Positions 59,501-64,000 of a stretch of 64,000 nt of DNA are shown piece after piece. The notes beneath the pieces were generated by a model. That model made no database searches. It was not told the origin of the DNA and saw only the letters and a list, made by a program, of their open reading frames with translations. Position 1 is the stretch's first letter. Each line of letters opens with the position of its first letter. Source of the DNA: Ciona savignyi (lineage: Eukaryota > Chordata > Ascidiacea > Phlebobranchia > Cionidae); contig CH003145.1 of assembly GCA_000149265.1 (NCBI GenBank), forward strand, positions 11,814 to 75,813. Direction: 5' to 3'. Made by a program: the position numbers and the translations under genes.

Positions 59501-62002
59501 GAATACTAAATAAAGTTTAAATTTAGAGGTCTATACAGTGTTTACAAGATACATATGTATATACTAATTATAATACCAGAATTGGTATACCGATACAATT
59601 TGACAAATTTGACTCACCAGCTGCAACAACATGGTCCATGGTTGGGAACCTCTTGTACACAGCAGTGGAGACACAGCGATATGTTAGAACTTGGGCAATG
59701 TTAACATACCGCAGCAGAGTTCTGCGTACCATTTTGCCGCGGTCATCAGCACCATGAACATTTGCACCAATAATTAACATGAGGGGGTCAGGAAATGGTA
59801 AATGCTCAAGTTGTGACCACCATCTTCCAACTATCAGTGTGACATAAAACCCTTTAATGAGAGTGTTGTTATACATGTGTGTAGACATTGGTATTGCAAT
59901 TACGCTAAAGAGTTGTTTTTATTTAAGTAACTTTTGCGTAACAAGCTGTAAGTGATAAACAACATTACTAATATATCCCACAATGTTGTTTGTGTGCCAC
60001 CTACAGGATGTTATCATATGATTATACTCAGTGCTGTGATACAGGCGTGTTCGATAAGTATACTTAGCCACTGCGGCAAAACTTGCACTACATAAAGTGA
60101 TGTCGCGATGCTTTTTTTAACAAGAAACAAGTCTTACTAATTTCACTACCTTTATGAAATCATGAAAAAAAGCTACAAAATTTTGCAACCCAAAATACAA
60201 AAAGATTTTAGTCATTAAACACAACACAAACAGGAGTAATGGTAAAGTATTTAGTGACTTACTTATGGTGTCAAATAATAATTAAGCTACCTTATGTGTA
60301 TCGCGGTATGTGTACAGTGAATACATGTGTGTTTATGACATCATAATCACTAGCAATATGATGTGTATTTAAAAACAAGTGTATTTAAATTTTTCTCTGC
60401 AACACAAACAGAACAATTACAGCCCTGATTATACTATAATATACCATGTTGGCACTATTAGCCCGTATTTGTTATTATTAGGATATAAACTGGTGGACAG
60501 GAAACTAACTTACCGAGAACAAAACTTATGGGAATCAAATCTGTATAGCTCTGAAATTGTAAACACAGTTTTTCGAAGTAAACCTTGTTGCTTCCATGGA
60601 AACAAGTACGGTACAAGATAGAAACGATGGTATATAGCACAGTGTAGATTAGGAATTCTCTGATAAAAAAAAGAAACTATTTTAAAATTCTGATGAAATA
60701 ATAACACAAAACAAACTAAAAACACCCCAAGACTATCACTTTATAAATAATTAATTTGCCAAGGAATGGCCAAATTAGAATTTTAGTTTCAAGAGATTTG
60801 AATCTCTGTCCATATTGATCCAGAATCAGCATTTTTACTGAATAGACCAAACAGAAATGCAAATGGAGAAAAATCAAAAAAGTTGCAATGTTTTGGATTT
60901 CATTGTGTGCTAGTAGTTTTCATACAATTTACACCTAATTTCTTGATGCCACTACAGTAATATTCTAAATTGCCTTTTCCTAAATTTGATTGTTAAATGC
61001 GTTCAGTGTAACATATGGTAGCCTACATATTCATTATACATATATTAATATAAACTAAATAATAAGTATATAGACCAGTATTGTATACATTTAACATAAT
61101 AGAAGAATAGATAACATATATTATCTAAAATCTGGAAATGTGTCAAAAAATATTGATTTAAAGGATTAAACATTGATTTTATGTATGCATTATAAAGATA
61201 CAGTTACAGTTAAAAAATGATTGTGTCTGATTAGAATACTAGATTTTTTATATCAAACCAATTTGTGATTAATAAACAATTTGCAAATATCGAAATATGT
61301 CATTGGATAAGATGTCATACTCATGCTCATTCTCCAACATGGGAATCATAAGCAAGGAGTTATAACATTGGGTGACGGTTGAAAAACCACATGCCGAGAT
61401 TAAAGCTATTGCGGTGTATTGTACAAAAGATGTTTCTTTACTTTTTGTTTAAACCATTAATCTATTAGATTGTAGCATCATCCATTACAAGTCTTGACCA
61501 AGGATACAACATTTAACTACCATCGGTTATTTGTGTGTGACTTTGGCAAAGGAACTTTTTTTATGAAAATTGCTTGAATTTAGAGAAATATAACAATATA
61601 TTTGGGTTAAACCATGTCCCACAAAACCTAATTTATCTGTACCATTATATGGATTAGAGCTACCAATATATTATATACCGGTACCAGTCATGATTGTTTT
61701 CCAACCCACACATTTAACAACAAGGAATCTTTTCTTGCAACAAACATACACATAGCAAGGGTTATTTTCACAATTTTTAACCCATGCAAAAATAAATCAC
61801 AAACCAAAATAACAACAGTTTTGGCATATTTTTGACTCAAACTAATATATGTATTTAAAAAACATTCTAGTCTTTATATATCAAGAAAGGGAATAACTTA
61901 CTTGTAAAATAATTTGTAGACACTGCCTTTCCACCTTACAAGTAAACTAGAGAATCCAGAAAGTCTAGCGTTTGCCACTTCATGGGTGTACGTAACGGTC
62001 AT
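53556..62002 (-). CDS. Bestrophin, calcium-activated anion channel, 1028 aa with long C-terminal tail
   Basis: Twelve exons in coding order: 61902-62002, 60514-60659, 59618-59851, 58864-59018, 58688-58765, 58475-58627, 57822-58054, 57038-57107, 56294-56503, 55728-56107, 55264-55562 and 53556-54583. They sum to 3087 nt. Residues 1-365 are the channel. It starts [20 protein letters not shown] and includes [38 protein letters not shown] and [20 protein letters not shown]. The acidic Ca2+ clasp EDDDDFE is at 300-306, as in BEST1. PYTAASA marks the end of the core. The remaining 660 residues are Ser/Lys/Asp-rich without a recognised domain, including a seven-Asp run from GAT repeats. Human bestrophins have 470-670 residues. 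Exons 11 and 12 are added because phases match and the apparent stop in exon 10 (AAG TAA) overlaps a donor. They could belong to an isoform or a separate gene. Confidence 0.88.
56635..56830 (-). repeat. Decayed SINE in a bestrophin intron
   Basis: Remnants include CGCCATTAATGAGAAATCGC, GGCAATTGTCAGATTACTCT and CGACTGTGGGTTTCTGCAG in family order. It is heavily substituted. Confidence 0.5.
61335..61545 (-). repeat. Decayed SINE in bestrophin intron 1
   Basis: GCTATTGCGGTGTATTGTAC, ACCATTAATCTATTAGATTG and TTGACCAAGGATACAAC recall the SINE order. The copy is very old and its limits are approximate. Confidence 0.4.
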
Positions 62003-62795
62003 TGTTAAGGTACTGTACGGGTACTATGTAGTTTCCATCAATCTTTTAAAATCATCTTAAATGTTTTTTTTACATTAAGATCAAATATGAGTCTATCCTG
62101 TCTAAACAAAAATATTAATTAATACAAGCTTAGTCTACTGCAGAGATGATATATGACACGTCTTCTGATCAGACGATACTTACTCAATAATAAGCTTACC
62201 GGTTTGTTTTGTTTTCAGCAAACCATACTTATGAGTAAAGAAGGCTAGTGAATAACTCTTCTTGTATTTCGCGATGATTCCCATTGTTCGTTTCTCCCAA
62301 CAGTTGCGTCATCTCTGTTGAAACCAATGAAAATCCAGTAACCGACTGGTTGACAACCAGTGGTTGTACTTGATAATGGGTACGGCACGTACTTATCCCC
62401 AAGTGGTCAATTTACAAAATCGATGTTTTAACTTTGAAAACCTGTAAGATAGTACCCAATGTAAGTTATCTTTGTTTTTTGGAATTTTGTTAATTCCCGT
62501 TGCTTCGGTGTTAGATAAAACGTCATGTTGATGTAAATTTGAAAATAATGTTTAACGTAACGTTCGTTGTAAATTCTTGTGTTAATTACTTGATTTAATT
62601 GCCATAAATTAAACGTAGGCTACAGGTGCCTTTTTCGCCACGGCTTCTTGTTCATATGTATATATGCTATATGTCTAATGTGAAATATAAGAACAAAATA
62701 CTACTGTAAGATATCTCGACCCATTAATGTTTTATTGATGTCTATGATAAATCATAAATTGCATCACAACCAAATTACGTCACAATGGGAGTTTG

Positions 62796-63267
62796 TGTTA
62801 CAATATCTATACCCGACCGCGTGTTAGAAAATGCTTCCTTTTTGATTTAGTCACCGTACAGTCCGCAGCACAGTAATTTATCTGATACCGTGTATTTTCC
62901 GTTCCGGTTCTAAAGCCAAAGTTTGGTGAGTGTAATTGTTTACTATTTCATACGTACACCCGTCAATTATTGATTTTGGTCCCTTTATTTTTAATTTACA
63001 GAAAACCGTATCATCCCCGTACCCCTGCGTATCATCCCCCCGTATCATCCCTCCGTATCATCCCTCCGTATCATCCCTCCGTATCATCCCCGTATCATCT
63101 CCGTCCATATCATCCCCATATCGTCCCTGCCCCCTCCGTTCCACATCTGTAACCGTTGAACTCTGATCGCCAATTATAATTCGAGGACACAAACTGTCTG
63201 TTCTTTTATTCGATACGAGTTATTTTCAAACCAAAGCAACCCCGTTACTCCACCCGCGGAAGTAACA
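62796..63267 (+). mobile_element. Candidate 5' LTR of a retroelement
   Basis: The stretch begins TGTTAC and ends GTAACA, inverted short ends typical of LTRs. It lies 54 bp before the start codon of a gag-like frame. It contains a run of 12-13-bp tandem units near its middle. No downstream LTR can be compared because the window ends. I see no standard TGG-type primer-binding site directly after it, so the right border is provisional. Confidence 0.5.
63008..63130. repeat. Tandem repeat, CCGTATCATCCCT-type units
   Basis: About eight units of 12-13 bp with the theme CCGTATCATCC(C/T) follow one another and then decay into CCATATCATCCCC and CATATCGTCCC. It lies inside the candidate LTR. Confidence 0.85.
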
Positions 63268-63321
63268 TCGTTTTCAAACTGAGCAAACTGATCAAACCCA
63301 CCGTAACCGTACCTCACGATC

Positions 63322-64000
63322 ATGGATAACCAACCAGAACACCGCGTAGAACAATGGCTGGACAACACTGAAGAAGCCAAGCAGCCAGGCATTGAAGAAG
63401 CCAAGCAGATACCAGCACCACCTAATTCAACCACATCACTCGATGAAAAGCACGAGTCAGTAAGTGTTGTAAGCACTACAAGCTCGATGCGCAGCTTTAA
63501 GCTAAAAGATAGCAAGGTAAAGCTTGAACTGGCTAGGCTTGCGCGACAACAAGACTTGGAGAGAAAAGAAGAGAAACAACTTCTCGCTGAAACAGCCGAA
63601 AGAGAGAGAAAATTACAGGAGGAAATTGCCGACCGTGAATCCCGGCGAAAACTAGATTTGGCTGAAGCTGAAGCTAGGGCATGGGAGGAAGCATCCATTC
63701 CTGAGACCAGACACAACGAAGTTCAAACCCGCCAATATGCTGGCTCTACGACACCGCTTCTAGAGCAGACTACATCCACTGAACAATCACGCAACGAGAT
63801 ATCACCGACCACAGCGCAGCTACCACAACGTTCGACCCTGTACGCCCCGCCCGTTGTGCGCCCTAAGGACAGCGCTTTGTCACATCTTCCCTTAACCGAA
63901 CGTCATTCGCCACCGTTTCCGTCCGACATCCGGGTGAACGACGAAAGAGAACACGTGACAACACAGCATCAGAACCGACCGTCCCGATATGCTGATCGCT
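63322..64000 (+). CDS. Retroelement gag-like protein, N-terminal part (cut by window end)
   Basis: The frame opens at ATG 63322 and stays open for 226 codons to the window edge. Residues about 55-125 form a highly charged coiled-coil rich in Glu, Arg, Lys and Ala (LELARLARQQDLERKEEKQ, AEAEARAWEEA). A Pro/Thr/Ser-rich stretch follows. This arrangement is typical of the start of gag in BEL/Pao-type LTR retrotransposons, but no protease, polymerase or zinc knuckle is in the window to confirm the class. The GC content is higher than in neighbouring spacers. A 180-codon open frame on the opposite strand is only its shadow. Confidence 0.6.
   Translation, partial: MDNQPEHRVEQWLDNTEEAKQPGIEEAKQIPAPPNSTTSLDEKHESVSVVSTTSSMRSFKLKDSKVKLELARLARQQDLERKEEKQLLAETAERERKLQEEIADRESRRKLDLAEAEARAWEEASIPETRHNEVQTRQYAGSTTPLLEQTTSTEQSRNEISPTTAQLPQRSTLYAPPVVRPKDSALSHLPLTERHSPPFPSDIRVNDEREHVTTQHQNRPSRYADR

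Noticed and set aside
63174..63716. 180-codon minus-strand open frame rich in Ser, Ala and Leu
   Set aside because: It is the complement of the gag-like coiled-coil frame on the plus strand; the Ser/Leu-rich composition is what the reverse of Glu/Lys/Ala codons gives.

Overview
The window looks like nuclear DNA of an ascidian tunicate, most probably Ciona. It is AT-rich. Genes are compact and intron-dense, with introns mostly of 50-1000 bp and GT-AG borders. The proteins are chordate-grade orthologues: LSM2, UQCRQ, HIP14-type DHHC enzyme, KLHL20, DCAF13, DNAJC9, bestrophin and a synaptotagmin-like protein. A tRNA-derived SINE and small inverted-repeat elements recur throughout. The species call is inference. 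I rebuilt exon-intron models by hand and kept a junction only if the splice sites and reading phase agreed. Unless stated, exon lists are in coding order.

Layout. 1-3305: repeat-bearing spacer. 3306-5087 (+): unrecognised basic 297-aa protein. 6710-7934 (+): complex III subunit UQCRQ. 8240-12942 (-): ankyrin/DHHC palmitoyltransferase with a degenerate zinc site. 14220-14507 (+): intronless LSM2. 14694-27451: a cluster of C2H2 zinc-finger genes, E(+), F(-), G(-) and H(+), plus zinc-finger exons upstream of G and a dead exon between F and G. 29891-34253 (+): synaptotagmin-like protein without C2A. 35717-39919 (-): KLHL20. 40211-43129 (-): single-exon fusion of a cysteine-desulfurase-like domain to a TtcA-like tRNA thiolase. 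45256-49911 (-): DCAF13. 50139-50927 (-): DNAJC9. 53556-62002 (-): bestrophin with a very long tail. 62796-64000 (+): 5' end of an LTR retroelement that runs off the window.

Main discovery candidate. The four zinc-finger genes share one N-terminal coding exon, 131 nt in three of them and 128 nt in the fourth, always ending in phase 2. Its 43-44 residues align without gaps to the N-terminal dimerisation domain of the Hsp70-interacting protein Hip (ST13; HipN family). It sits where KRAB, SCAN, ZAD or BTB sits in other zinc-finger families. A locally expanded HipN-C2H2 family is not an architecture I know. Second candidate: the desulfurase-TtcA fusion, which would pair a sulfur donor with a tRNA-thiolating acceptor in one chain.

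Genes working together. LSM2 and DCAF13 serve RNA processing and ribosome biogenesis; KLHL20 and DCAF13 are substrate receptors for CUL3 and CUL4 ligases. DNAJC9/DCAF13, fusion/KLHL20 and LSM2/ZNF-E are same-strand pairs 186-291 bp apart, so polycistronic transcription with spliced-leader trans-splicing (known in Ciona) is possible but not shown. No tRNA, rRNA or CRISPR locus was recognised.
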